Part shown: piece after piece, positions 29,039-38,995 of the stretch | Layout of the letters: each line of letters starts with the position of its first letter | Numbering within the stretch: the stretch's first letter is position 1 | Source: Acidobacteriota bacterium | Lineage (GTDB): Bacteria > Acidobacteriota > Terriglobia > Acidiferrales > UBA7541 | Assembly: GCA_013289585.1 (NCBI GenBank) | Contig: JABCZR010000002.1 | Span: 307,320-371,319 of the forward strand | DNA: 64,000 bases | Direction of reading: 5' to 3' | Position numbers and translations under genes: made by a program | Notes under the pieces: generated by a model | What the model was told of the DNA's origin: nothing | Databases searched by the model: none | The model's input: only the letters and a program-made list of their open reading frames with translations

Positions 29039-30529
29039 ATGAGAGTTCTCTTCGTTCATCCCAGCCCTTTGATGTATTCAGAGATTTACTTGCGCCTTGA
29101 GCCGCTCGGGCTCGAACTGGTCGCTCAATCCGCTCGCAAGGCAGGCCATGAAGTTCGTCTCCTCGACCTCCAGGTCTTCCGTCATCCCGACTACTTCCGC
29201 CTTCTCGACGACTGGAAGCCGCAAGCCATCGGTTTCTCACTCAACTATCTGGCTAATATTCCCGAAGTTGTGGATCTTGCGAAGCAAACCAAATTGCGGC
29301 TGCCGGGCTGTTTTATTTTCGCTGGCGGCCATAGCGCGTCCTTCACCGCGAAAGAAATTCTTGCTCATGCGGACGGCGCCATCACCTGCATCGTGCGGGG
29401 CGAAGGCGAAGACATCACCCCGCAGGTCCTGGATGCTTCGAACGAACCGGAGAACCTTCACAAACTCCCCGGCGTTACCAGCGTTTTCGGCGAAGGTCCT
29501 TCACCTCGTCTGGCCAAAGACCTGAATGAGCTCCATCCCGCGCGCGACCTGACCTCCCGGCGCAGAAAATATTTCATCGGCGTCCTCGACCCCTGTGCCT
29601 CCATCGAATTCACGCGCGGCTGCCCGTGGGACTGCTCCTTTTGCAGCGCCTGGACCTTCTACGGCCGCAGCTACCGCACGCGCAGCGCCGAGTTGGCCGC
29701 CGAAGATCTCGCCAGGATTCAGGAGCCTGGCGTCTTCATCGTGGACGATGTTGCCTTCATCCAGTCCGACCACGGACTCGCGCTTGCTCGCGAGGTCGAG
29801 CGCCGCAAGATTCGCAAGCAGTATTACCTCGAGACCCGCGGCGACGTTCTGCTCCGCAACAAGGAAATCTTTCGCATGTGGAAGCGGCTCGGCCTGAAGT
29901 ATATGTTCCTGGGCCTCGAAGCCATCGACGATGAGGGGCTGAAGGCCCACCGTAAGCGCGTCACCGTAAAGAAAAATTTCGAAGCCCTCGAGTGCGCGCG
30001 CGAACTCAACATCCACGCCGCAGTCAACATTATCGCCGACCCCAGTTGGGACGAGCGCCACTTCGAAGCGGTGCGCGATTGGGCGCTCTCGGTTCCCGAG
30101 ATCGTGCACATCACCGTAAACACGCCTTACCCCGGCACCGAGACCTGGGTCACCGAGTCGCGCAACTTCACCACCCGTGATTACCGGCTCTTCGACGTCC
30201 AGCACGCCGTCCTGCCAACCAAACTCCCGCTTGACCGTTTCTACAAGGAACTTGTCCGCACGCAACAGGTCATCAATCAGAAGCATCTCGGCTTCGCGGC
30301 CTTGAAAGACACTTTTTTTATGGCCGCGCGCTTTTTGGCACAAGGTCAGACGAATTTCGTCAAGATGCTCTGGAAATTTTCCAGCGTCTACAACGAAAAG
30401 CGCCAGCTCGCGGACCATCAGCGCACTGTGCACTATCCCATCTCGCTTCCCGCAGCCAATCATCCCAAGCTCCTGGATCCCAAGCAGCTTTACATCCATA
30501 TGCCCGAGCCGGCGCACGCAGCCGATTAG
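29039..30529 (+). CDS. hpnR: B12-binding radical SAM protein, probable hopanoid C-3 methylase HpnR
   Basis: MRVLFVHPSPLMYSEIYLRLEPLGLELVAQSARKAGHEVRLLDLQVFRHPDYF (B12-binding domain), GGHSASFTAKEIL, radical SAM CPWDCSFC; RBS GGAGG before ATG 29039. Overall wording matches HpnR as I remember it. Confidence 0.8.
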   Translation: MRVLFVHPSPLMYSEIYLRLEPLGLELVAQSARKAGHEVRLLDLQVFRHPDYFRLLDDWKPQAIGFSLNYLANIPEVVDLAKQTKLRLPGCFIFAGGHSASFTAKEILAHADGAITCIVRGEGEDITPQVLDASNEPENLHKLPGVTSVFGEGPSPRLAKDLNELHPARDLTSRRRKYFIGVLDPCASIEFTRGCPWDCSFCSAWTFYGRSYRTRSAELAAEDLARIQEPGVFIVDDVAFIQSDHGLALAREVERRKIRKQYYLETRGDVLLRNKEIFRMWKRLGLKYMFLGLEAIDDEGLKAHRKRVTVKKNFEALECARELNIHAAVNIIADPSWDERHFEAVRDWALSVPEIVHITVNTPYPGTETWVTESRNFTTRDYRLFDVQHAVLPTKLPLDRFYKELVRTQQVINQKHLGFAALKDTFFMAARFLAQGQTNFVKMLWKFSSVYNEKRQLADHQRTVHYPISLPAANHPKLLDPKQLYIHMPEPAHAAD

Positions 30530-30669
30530 TTTTCGCTACGGAATTCAAAGACGAACACTTCGCGGGAATAACTTGGGCTCGCTCGGCCGTTTGCCGCGTC
30601 GCGGGTGGGCATCTCTAAACTTACGCCGGGTTTTACACGGCGATCAAAATAGAATTTGCGCTCCAATTC

Positions 30670-31734
30670 CTAAGGTTTGGCTCTCGCGGTGCTCTCTCGA
30701 ACGATCAGTTCCGGCTCGATCGTCACGGTCTTCGGATAGGGCGCTTTTGCCGGCGCATTGATGCGCCGGAGCAGGGTCTCCGCCGCAATCACTCCCATTT
30801 GGCGCAGCGGCTGGCGCACAGTTGTCAGTCCTGGGTTCTGATATGCCGCGCTCTGAATATCATCAAAGCCCACGACGGAAACGTCTTCCGGTATTCGCCG
30901 GCCGGCCTCCCGTAAAGCGCGGATCGCACCAATTGCGGAAATATCGTTGAAGGCAAACAGCGCCGTAAACCGTTCACCCGTCGCCAGCAGTTTTCGCGTG
31001 ACCTCATAACCCAGCTCCGGCGACGACGATTCACCTTCGAGCTGCCCCACCAGCCGGTTGTCGATCTCGAGATGCGCTTTCCTTGCGGCCCCGCGAACTG
31101 CCTCCCACCTCACTTCGGTGTCCGAACTGAATTCCTGGCCTTTGATGAACGCAAGCTTGCTGTGCCCCAGCTGCGCGAGATGTTCAATCGCCAGATTGGC
31201 AGCCTTCACATGGTCGAGCGCGATATTGGTCACGCCTTCGACTTCGCGATGCCCGGAGACCGCGACCACCGGAATCGGCACGCCCTTGCGGCAAGCAGTG
31301 TCCACTGCGATCAGCCCTTCCACGGCGCGCTGCTGCAGCAGTCGCGGATACTCCTCGATCAGGTCCGCGCGGTGCCGGTGGCTGACCACAAAATAAAAAT
31401 ATCCCTCTTGCAGCAGGTGATCCTCGATGCCGGACATCACCAGCGCGGCATATCCTTCGCTGATCTCCGGCACAACCACGCCGATCGTAAAACTTCGCTG
31501 TTGCCGCAGTGAGCGCGCCGTGAAGTTTGGCCGGTAGTTCAGCTCGCGGGCCGCGGCCCGGATCCGCTCCTGGGTGCGCTGCGGTATGGATTTGGCCGCG
31601 GGCGATCGATTAATGACGAGAGAAACCGTAGCCGGCGAGAGCTGCAGATGCTCTGCCAGGAACTTCAAGCTTACAGACTGTGCGGAATTGCCTCCGCGTG
31701 GCCGGGCAGATGCACCCGCTTTGGGACGCGTCAT
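30670..31734 (-). CDS. LacI-family transcriptional regulator
   Basis: N-terminal HTH SLKFLAEHLQLSPATVSLVINRSPAAKSIPQRTQERIRAAARELNYRPN, periplasmic-binding-like effector domain. Confidence 0.93.
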   Translation of the reverse strand: MTRPKAGASARPRGGNSAQSVSLKFLAEHLQLSPATVSLVINRSPAAKSIPQRTQERIRAAARELNYRPNFTARSLRQQRSFTIGVVVPEISEGYAALVMSGIEDHLLQEGYFYFVVSHRHRADLIEEYPRLLQQRAVEGLIAVDTACRKGVPIPVVAVSGHREVEGVTNIALDHVKAANLAIEHLAQLGHSKLAFIKGQEFSSDTEVRWEAVRGAARKAHLEIDNRLVGQLEGESSSPELGYEVTRKLLATGERFTALFAFNDISAIGAIRALREAGRRIPEDVSVVGFDDIQSAAYQNPGLTTVRQPLRQMGVIAAETLLRRINAPAKAPYPKTVTIEPELIVRESTARAKP

Positions 31735-31940
31735 GGGGTGTTCAATGCGCGTAGTCTGGCACACAGAATTGGGTCCGGCAAGCGCCGAAGCGCATGGACC
31801 AACTGTACAGAAGTGAACAGACAGGCCGCTCCTGGACTGACATCCTTTTCCTCGCTTTCATGGCTTTCTACCTTCAAACACAAAATATGTTCTTGACAAC
31901 GCCCGTACAACGGGTGTTTCATGCTCGTCAGTGGGTGTGA

Positions 31941-31952
31941 TAAATCGATTTA
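31941..31952. promoter_or_regulatory. Candidate LacI-family operator
   Basis: Perfect 12-bp palindrome TAAATCGATTTA with the central CG typical of LacI-family operators, between the divergent lacI-like and TonB receptor genes. Confidence 0.5.
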
Positions 31953-32013
31953 CTGAATTCGTTTTCTCGATACTGGCCGCTTTGCGGTCATCAAGCTCTT
32001 TGACCCGAGGTGA

Positions 32014-35000
32014 ATGATCATGCGCTGGAAACTGCTGCTTACCTGTCTTCTTTCCTTGTGTGCCGTACCTGCGTACGCGCAATTCACCGCCACGCTGCAG
32101 GGCACCGTGTCCGATTCCAAGGCGGGCGCCGTCGCGGGTGCCAAGGTCAGCATCACCAATGAGGCTACGAGCGTCACCCGCAGCACTGTTACCAGCGCGC
32201 TAGGCTTCTATCGCGTGACCGAACTATCCCCGGGCGATTACACCGTGACCGTCGAAGCAACGGGTTTCAAGCAATCCATCTCCAAGAACGTCAGTGTTGC
32301 TGCTGAGCAGCCTCGCGGCTTCGATGTCGTTTTGCAGGTGGGAGTGGTCAACGAACAAATCACCGTGAGTGCCGATCAGCCCGCGCTCCAGAGCGAAGAT
32401 GCAAGTCTCACCGGCACCATAACCTCGCAGCAGATTGAGCGGCTTCCCGAGTTCGGCCGTGATCCTTACGAACTTCTGCGGCTTGCTCCTGGCATCCAGG
32501 GTGACGGTTCCCGTAATGGGAGCGGACAGTCCGTTGGATTTCCTAATGGCCACGGAGCCAACACGGGGGGCACCTCGGGCGGCACTGGGGGCTCGAATAC
32601 GGCGATTTTCCAGACGGAGAATCAGCAACCGATCAGTGCCAACGGCCAGCGTGTCACCTCCAATGACTACGTAGTCGACGGAGTAAACGTAAACAGCCAG
32701 CAGTGGGGTGGCGCGGCTACCATCACGCCTAGCCTTGAATCGGTGCAGGAAATCACCGTGCTATCCACGGACTATGACGCTACCGACGGTCGAAGTTCCG
32801 GCGCACACATCAAAGTCGTTACAAAAGCGGGGACCAACACCTATCACGGCGGAGGCTTTTTTCAGTATCAGACGCCGGGACTTAACGCGTTCAACAAGTT
32901 CAACGGCTTCAACGCCGGCGCGGGCGTGAACGACCCAACGGTTCGCGATCAAAACGCCTATCGCCAATTTGGCGGTAATCTCGGCGGTCCCATCATCAGG
33001 GACAAACTGTTCTTCTTTTTCAATTACGAGGGCCTGCGCGACAATACCAGCACCTCTTCCAATGAATGGGTCGAGACTCCGCAGTTTGATCAATTGCTGG
33101 CGGCGGACAGACCCGGGACACCGGTCGCCACGACTTTGACTGCGAGCGGACTTACTCCTCGTATCGCCCAGGTACTACCTACCACCTGCCAGAACTTTGC
33201 AGCAGGAACCTGCCAGGTAGTGGGCCCCAATCAAATCAATCTTGGATCTCCAGGCGCAGCCTACGGGACGTACATTAATTCGTTTGGCAGTTCCACGGTA
33301 CCGGCGAACTTGGTCGGAGGCGGGCTGACGACTACACCGGAATTCGAATTTGCGGATATCTTTGTCCCAGCCAGCAATACCGGCAATCAGTACAATATAC
33401 GAGCCGACTATGTAGCAGGCCGAAACGTCTTCTCTGCAAGCACATTCCTGACCTACTTCGATGGTTACTCCGCGCAGGCGGGCCAGCAAGCTCGCCCGAT
33501 GGCAGACACAAATTCAAAACGGTTCAGTCCATCGGGCTTTCTTTCCTGGGTCCGGACATTCACCCCGACACTGACGAACGAAGCGCGGTTTAATTTTACG
33601 CGGTTTGCCTTTAACCAGATCACTTCGAACCCAAACATTAACTACGCTATTCCCGCCGTCGAGATTCAAAACGCATTCGCAGGGTCTGGCGACCGGATTC
33701 GTTACGGTGCCCCACAGGGAAGCGGCGCGCCGGGAATCTTCGCGGAAAACACTTTCTCTTTCCGCGACATGGTCTCGAAGATTTATAAACAACACGCCTT
33801 CCGGTTTGGGGTGGAAATCACGCGAGAACAGGACAACGATAACACTGACATCGGATCCGCGCGACCCGACATAGTTTTCCAAGGGCCCTGGAACTTTGCG
33901 AACGGAACACCCATCTTTGAGCAAATCGTTGTTAACCCGCTTACGGGTGGACCGCCGCAAACTGCTCGTTACTATCGCACCTCGGACTATGGATATTTTT
34001 TTCAGGACGATTGGAAGTTCCGATCGAACTTGACCTTTAACATTGGATTCCGATACGAATTCTATGGTCCCCCGACGGAAGCAAAAGGAAACCTGGCGAA
34101 CATCGTGCCCGGCCCCGGCCCCACGGGATTGCAGGACGCACAGGGCACAAATCCACAGCACATGTGGAATTCGACCCGGCGCAATTTCGCTCCGCGTCTT
34201 GGATTTGCCTGGAGCCCGGGACGGTTTCACAGCAACATGGTGGTCCGCGGGGGGTTTGGAATTGCCTACGACCGTTTCGACAACGCGTCATTCAATAACA
34301 CGCGGAACAATCCGCCCCTTGAAGCCAACTACGGCATCTGCTGCGGCACTGCCGGCGCACCCTTCGACAGTTTCGGTTCTCCCTTCGTCAATGGACAGAT
34401 TACATTCAATTCAGGAGCCTCGAATTCGCCGCTCAGCTATCCAGCCAATCCCGCTTTGGCGACGGCAATCAACCCTGCTACCAATCTCCCGGTCATTTTG
34501 CCTGGCTTTGGCCCCCCGGACGTCTATTCCAATCCCTTGAACATGCCGATTCCCTACGTGTATCTCTATTCTCTGCAAGTGCAGTACAGCTTGCCGAGAG
34601 GTTGGACAGCAACAGTTGGCTACCAAGGCAGCAGCAGCCATAAACTCTTGCGAATTAAAGATCTGAAATTCTTCTATACCACCCAAAATCCCGACATTAA
34701 CAACGTTTTTACATTTGTGCCGGATGTTAATGCCAACTTCAATGCCCTCAACACCCAATTGGAACATCGTTTCAGCCACGGCTTCTCTATCAGCGCCCTA
34801 TATACCTACAGCAAATCGATCGACGACCTTTCCTTCGAAGGGCCTGGCTTTGTGACTAACCAGACTTTTCCAACAAACTTGGCTGAAGAGCGCGGCCCTT
34901 CCGACTATGACATGACGAACAATTTTCGGGTCGTAGGGCTTTGGGATTTGCCCATTCTCCGAAATCGACATGACTTGGTCGGGAATCTGTTCGGGGGCTG

Positions 35001-35559
35001 GCAGCTCAACGGTGACTTCCAGTACCACAGTGGATTTCCATGGACCCCTGTGGCCGACAATACCTGCCCAGTCATAGGAACGAACGGACTTTGCCCCATT
35101 CGACCCATCGGTTATGCTGGCGGAGCCGGCACCAGCCAATCCACAAGTTCGTTTGTTGCTCCCTCGTCGTCTAACTTTCCCAAGGGCGGAACGAACTATT
35201 TCACCCTGGCGACATCGACCACTCCCGACGTCATTCCGGAACCAGGAATTGGGCGCAACACCTTCCGCGGTCCGCGTTTCAGCCAGTTCGACTTCAGCAT
35301 GATGAAACAGTTTGGATTGCCGAAAATGCGATTCGTCGGCGAGGGCAGCAAAATCGAGCTGCGCATCAACGTATTCAATGCATTCAACAAACTGAATCTC
35401 CAGCCCTTTGTGTTCGGCAGCAGTTCGACGGTCGTTAGCTTCGGCAACACTACCAACGCTTCGGGCCAAACGGTTCCCGTGCCTAACCCGCAGTTTGGTC
35501 TTGCCACCGGAGGCCTCGCAGGGAGAGTGGTCGAACTCTCGGGCAGGTTTAGGTTCTAA
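32014..35559 (+). CDS. TonB-dependent receptor, Oar-like, with N-terminal carboxypeptidase-regulatory-like domain
   Basis: Signal peptide, GTVSDSKAGAVAGAKVSITNEATSVTRSTVTSALGFYRVTELSPGDYTVTVEATGF, plug and large barrel, C-terminal ...VVELSGRFRF. Confidence 0.92.
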   Translation: MIMRWKLLLTCLLSLCAVPAYAQFTATLQGTVSDSKAGAVAGAKVSITNEATSVTRSTVTSALGFYRVTELSPGDYTVTVEATGFKQSISKNVSVAAEQPRGFDVVLQVGVVNEQITVSADQPALQSEDASLTGTITSQQIERLPEFGRDPYELLRLAPGIQGDGSRNGSGQSVGFPNGHGANTGGTSGGTGGSNTAIFQTENQQPISANGQRVTSNDYVVDGVNVNSQQWGGAATITPSLESVQEITVLSTDYDATDGRSSGAHIKVVTKAGTNTYHGGGFFQYQTPGLNAFNKFNGFNAGAGVNDPTVRDQNAYRQFGGNLGGPIIRDKLFFFFNYEGLRDNTSTSSNEWVETPQFDQLLAADRPGTPVATTLTASGLTPRIAQVLPTTCQNFAAGTCQVVGPNQINLGSPGAAYGTYINSFGSSTVPANLVGGGLTTTPEFEFADIFVPASNTGNQYNIRADYVAGRNVFSASTFLTYFDGYSAQAGQQARPMADTNSKRFSPSGFLSWVRTFTPTLTNEARFNFTRFAFNQITSNPNINYAIPAVEIQNAFAGSGDRIRYGAPQGSGAPGIFAENTFSFRDMVSKIYKQHAFRFGVEITREQDNDNTDIGSARPDIVFQGPWNFANGTPIFEQIVVNPLTGGPPQTARYYRTSDYGYFFQDDWKFRSNLTFNIGFRYEFYGPPTEAKGNLANIVPGPGPTGLQDAQGTNPQHMWNSTRRNFAPRLGFAWSPGRFHSNMVVRGGFGIAYDRFDNASFNNTRNNPPLEANYGICCGTAGAPFDSFGSPFVNGQITFNSGASNSPLSYPANPALATAINPATNLPVILPGFGPPDVYSNPLNMPIPYVYLYSLQVQYSLPRGWTATVGYQGSSSHKLLRIKDLKFFYTTQNPDINNVFTFVPDVNANFNALNTQLEHRFSHGFSISALYTYSKSIDDLSFEGPGFVTNQTFPTNLAEERGPSDYDMTNNFRVVGLWDLPILRNRHDLVGNLFGGWQLNGDFQYHSGFPWTPVADNTCPVIGTNGLCPIRPIGYAGGAGTSQSTSSFVAPSSSNFPKGGTNYFTLATSTTPDVIPEPGIGRNTFRGPRFSQFDFSMMKQFGLPKMRFVGEGSKIELRINVFNAFNKLNLQPFVFGSSSTVVSFGNTTNASGQTVPVPNPQFGLATGGLAGRVVELSGRFRF

Positions 35560-35625
35560 CTCAGAATGCATAGCTGACAGGGCAGCGCGGGTCCTGCCCT
35601 TGTTTGCGTCCACAGGAGCGACCAG

Positions 35626-37167
35626 GTGTCTCGTACGCGTTTTTTTATCGCTGCTATACGTGTCTCCCTGCTGCTCCTCGCAGGTGCATTGGCCACTCTG
35701 CTAGGCCAGGGTCTGCACGCGCAAACCAGTACGCCGGCGCAGACCATCGAAATCGACTCCAGCGCTCCCACGCACCCCTTCCCCCACTTCTGGGAAAAAA
35801 TGTTCGGTTCCGGCCGCGCCATCCTCAGCCTTCGCGAGAGCTACCGTACCGACTTGCAGGAAACCAGGCGCATCACTGGATTCGAGTACGTTCGCTTCCA
35901 CGCCATCTTCCAGGACGAAGTGGGGCTCTACGACGAAGACAGCAACGGAAAGCCGGTCTACAACTTTTCTTATGTCGACCAGATTTACGATGGGCTCCTG
36001 GAAAACAAAACGCGCCCCTTCATCGAGCTGAGTTTCATGCCCAAGAAGCTTTCCTCCGATCCCAACGCGCTTCATGCCTTCTGGTACAAGCAAAACGTCG
36101 CGCCGCCAAAGGACTGGAGCAAGTGGGAGCAGTTGATCGAGACTTTCACAAAGCATCTGGTTGACCGCTACGGCATCGAAGAAGTCGCCCAGTGGTACTT
36201 CGAGGTCTGGAACGAGCCGAACCTCGATTTCTGGACCGGCGATCCAAAAGAAGCAACCTATTATGAGCTCTACGATCGCGCCGCCCGCGCGATCAAACGC
36301 GTCAATCCCCGCCTGCGCGTTGGCGGGCCCGCCACGGCGCAGGCTGCCTGGGTGGACCGCTTCCTTGCCCACTGCAAAGAGAAAAACGTCCCCGTGGACT
36401 TTGCTTCAACGCATGTCTACGGCAATGACAAGGCCGAGGACGTTTTCGGTACGCACGAGAATATTCCACGCACGCAAATGGTCTGCCGCGCGGTCAAAAA
36501 AGTTCACGACCAGATCGCCGCGTCTGCTTTCCCGAATACGCCGCTTATCTGGAGCGAGTACAACGCCAGTTACATGAACGAGCCCGCTGTTACGGATACC
36601 GCGTTCATGGGACCGTGGCTTGCTGACACTATTCGCCAGTGCGACGGCCTCACTAACATGATGAGTTACTGGACCTTCTCCGATGTCTTCGAAGAGCAAG
36701 GCGTGGTAAAGACGCCCTTCTACGGCGGATTCGGCGTGCTTGCCGAACGCAGCATCCCGAAGCCGGCGCTCAACGATTTCGCGCTCTTACATCAACTCGG
36801 CGATACGCGCCTCGACACTAATTCCACTAGCGCCCTTGTCACGCGCCGCAAGAATGGCTCGGTCGCCCTGGTTGTTTGGAATCTTTTCCTGCCCGAAGAG
36901 ACCGGTTCACCGAAAACTTTCAATTTGCATTTCAAAGGGATCAACGCGATTGCCTCTGCGCGAATCACCATCGTCGACCCGGAGCACGGCTCCCCGCTGC
37001 CGGCTTGGGATAAGATGGGACGCCCGGCGTTCCCCACACTCGCGCAAATTGCGGCACTCCGCAAAGCCTCCGCGTTGCCCGCCGCCATTTCCCGGCCGCT
37101 TGAAAACGGCTCTCTTACGCTCACGCTGCCGGCCCACGCCCTCGCGCTCGTGGAACTCGGCCCATAG
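35626..37167 (+). CDS. Glycoside hydrolase family 39-like protein (beta-xylosidase-like)
   Basis: Signal peptide; WYFEVWNEPNLDFWTG acid/base motif and LIWSEYNASYMNEP nucleophile region; GTG start after AGGAG. Confidence 0.82.
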   Translation: MSRTRFFIAAIRVSLLLLAGALATLLGQGLHAQTSTPAQTIEIDSSAPTHPFPHFWEKMFGSGRAILSLRESYRTDLQETRRITGFEYVRFHAIFQDEVGLYDEDSNGKPVYNFSYVDQIYDGLLENKTRPFIELSFMPKKLSSDPNALHAFWYKQNVAPPKDWSKWEQLIETFTKHLVDRYGIEEVAQWYFEVWNEPNLDFWTGDPKEATYYELYDRAARAIKRVNPRLRVGGPATAQAAWVDRFLAHCKEKNVPVDFASTHVYGNDKAEDVFGTHENIPRTQMVCRAVKKVHDQIAASAFPNTPLIWSEYNASYMNEPAVTDTAFMGPWLADTIRQCDGLTNMMSYWTFSDVFEEQGVVKTPFYGGFGVLAERSIPKPALNDFALLHQLGDTRLDTNSTSALVTRRKNGSVALVVWNLFLPEETGSPKTFNLHFKGINAIASARITIVDPEHGSPLPAWDKMGRPAFPTLAQIAALRKASALPAAISRPLENGSLTLTLPAHALALVELGP

Positions 37168-37209
37168 CCCGCTGCGCGAGCAATCCCGAAAGTCCGTAAG
37201 ATCTTTTCG

Positions 37210-38625
37210 CTATTGGTTGTGGAAACCCGCGCGCGCCATCCCGTTCTTCACCGCCTCGTTCTTCATGAATTGTTCCCACACAAATCCGCTTCTCGCGTTT
37301 TCCGCCATCAACAGCGTGATTCCCAGGTCAATTCCAATCACGTCCGGGTTGTACCAATTTTTCAGCGGATTAAACGCATCCACGAAGCTGTATTTTCGCC
37401 AGGTGCGTTTCGCGTATTTTTCGTGGATCGTTTGCAGCACGCGCAGCGACTCTTCCGGTAGAAAACATAAAGAACCTCCCGCCGCGCACGGAACAATGCT
37501 CCCGTCGATTGGCCCCATCGGAGGTGGCCCGCCCCAGGCCACGTATCCGTGCATGGAGTCGGAAGCGCTGATCCCCCAAAGGTCTTCGGTGTAATCCGGA
37601 AATTGTTTTGCTAGCGACAGGCACCAATCCTTGTGGGCTTTCGTGGCCATGACTGAATTCTCGAAATAGTTTGCATACGCGTCCGCTTTACGCCGAAAGT
37701 CAAACCATGCATGCGAATACTGGTGGACGAAGAGCGGAGCGTACGACCCGATATAGTGCAACCCGTCGAATTCGAATGGCGGGCGTTTCCACGCATCCCA
37801 GCATTCCTTCGGCAGGGGATAGGTCGGCGAGCCCAGCCCGAGCAGGTAGATCATCATCAGTTCGCTGTAACTGTCCCACCTGGCTTTGAGGAACCCGCTC
37901 TCCGGCTTCCAGCCCATCAGCAGAGTTTTTTGTCCTTGCAGCAGCCAGGTCCAATCCACTCGCTCGTAGATTTTCGTGGCCAGGTCGCGGATCTCCGCAT
38001 CGTCGAAATAGGCCCGGCAGGTCAGCGCGCCGCATAGAAAAATCGACGAATCGATCGAGGAAACTTCTGACTGAAAATCGCGCTCGCCATTCTGCATGTT
38101 GATGAAATGAAAGAAAAACCCGTTCTTGTAACTTAACCGCGTGGCCGCGAAGCGCAGCGTGTTTCGAACGCGTTCACGGATTTTCTTACCGTCTTCCCAG
38201 CCCCTGTGGTCCGCAATGCAAAGCGCGGTCAATCCAAATCCAGTGGAAGCGATGCTCGCGGTGGCGCGCGTATCTGGGCCGTCCGCCTGGCTGCGGTCTT
38301 TAACGAGGCCGGTGTAAGGATTTGCTTCTTCCCAAAAAAAACGGAAGCTGGCTCGTTCTAGCTCGTCGAGGAATGCGTCCTCTGCAGCGGAGAACCGATG
38401 CTGAGCGAAAGCGCTGCTAGGTACGGTGGAGGGCTTCCCTTGCGCTGGTGGCGACGCCTTCTGCGGCGGTGATAAAATCTGCAGAAACCGCGACGCAGGC
38501 GAAGGAGAAATCCCCAGCGGGAAGACGCCGGCAACGGCCTGAACTTGCCGTAGCCACGCACGTCTTGAGATCTTTTGAATGCTCACCGGAGTCCACCCGT
38601 AGCAAGGCCAACGGTCGTTCTGCAA
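37210..38625 (-). CDS. Glucoamylase-like family protein (COG5368 / GH144-like)
   Basis: FLDELERASFRFFWEEANPYTGLVKDRSQADGPDTRATASIASTGFGLTALCIADHRGW; DLWGISASDSMHGYVAWGGPP. Confidence 0.8.
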   Translation of the reverse strand: MQNDRWPCYGWTPVSIQKISRRAWLRQVQAVAGVFPLGISPSPASRFLQILSPPQKASPPAQGKPSTVPSSAFAQHRFSAAEDAFLDELERASFRFFWEEANPYTGLVKDRSQADGPDTRATASIASTGFGLTALCIADHRGWEDGKKIRERVRNTLRFAATRLSYKNGFFFHFINMQNGERDFQSEVSSIDSSIFLCGALTCRAYFDDAEIRDLATKIYERVDWTWLLQGQKTLLMGWKPESGFLKARWDSYSELMMIYLLGLGSPTYPLPKECWDAWKRPPFEFDGLHYIGSYAPLFVHQYSHAWFDFRRKADAYANYFENSVMATKAHKDWCLSLAKQFPDYTEDLWGISASDSMHGYVAWGGPPPMGPIDGSIVPCAAGGSLCFLPEESLRVLQTIHEKYAKRTWRKYSFVDAFNPLKNWYNPDVIGIDLGITLLMAENARSGFVWEQFMKNEAVKNGMARAGFHNQ

Positions 38626-38797
38626 GCGCCGCCGTAGCCATTCCTGATCATACTTTTGTTATCACCTCGGAGCAAAATTCCGTAGGCACAGGGTAGGACC
38701 GCCTGCCCTCGTGCCACTTGACCCTTTACCGACAACCGATAGTGCTCCGATCACCCAACCGGCTGCAAACGCCACCCCAATTCCTGGCCCCAACTCC

Positions 38798-38881
38798 TTT
38801 AAAATCAATACTTATGGACTGTCCTCAAGTGTTGATTCTAAACCACTTACGAGAAGGCTAACCCCTTTAGAAACAACACTT
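38798..38881. repeat. Three-copy 16-bp intergenic repeat (forward, reverse, forward)
   Basis: 38798 TTTAAAATCAATACTT; 38827-38842 AAGTGTTGATTCTAAA (revcomp TTTAGAATCAACACTT); 38866-38881 TTTAGAAACAACACTT. Copies 2 and 3 form a 15/16 inverted repeat with a 23-nt loop. Confidence 0.7.
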
Positions 38882-38995
38882 ACAGAAATTCGGGGGTAGC
38901 GGTTCAACCAGGATTCCGATTCCGTAATCCGCCACTCCGGACGTTCGAGGTTCAGCCGGCTCAACGATCCTCCGACCGTTGTATCATTTCAACCC

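Noticed and set aside
29501-30517. 338-aa minus-strand ORF opposite hpnR
   Set aside because: Mirror of a conserved gene with clear radical SAM and B12 motifs; no family resemblance.
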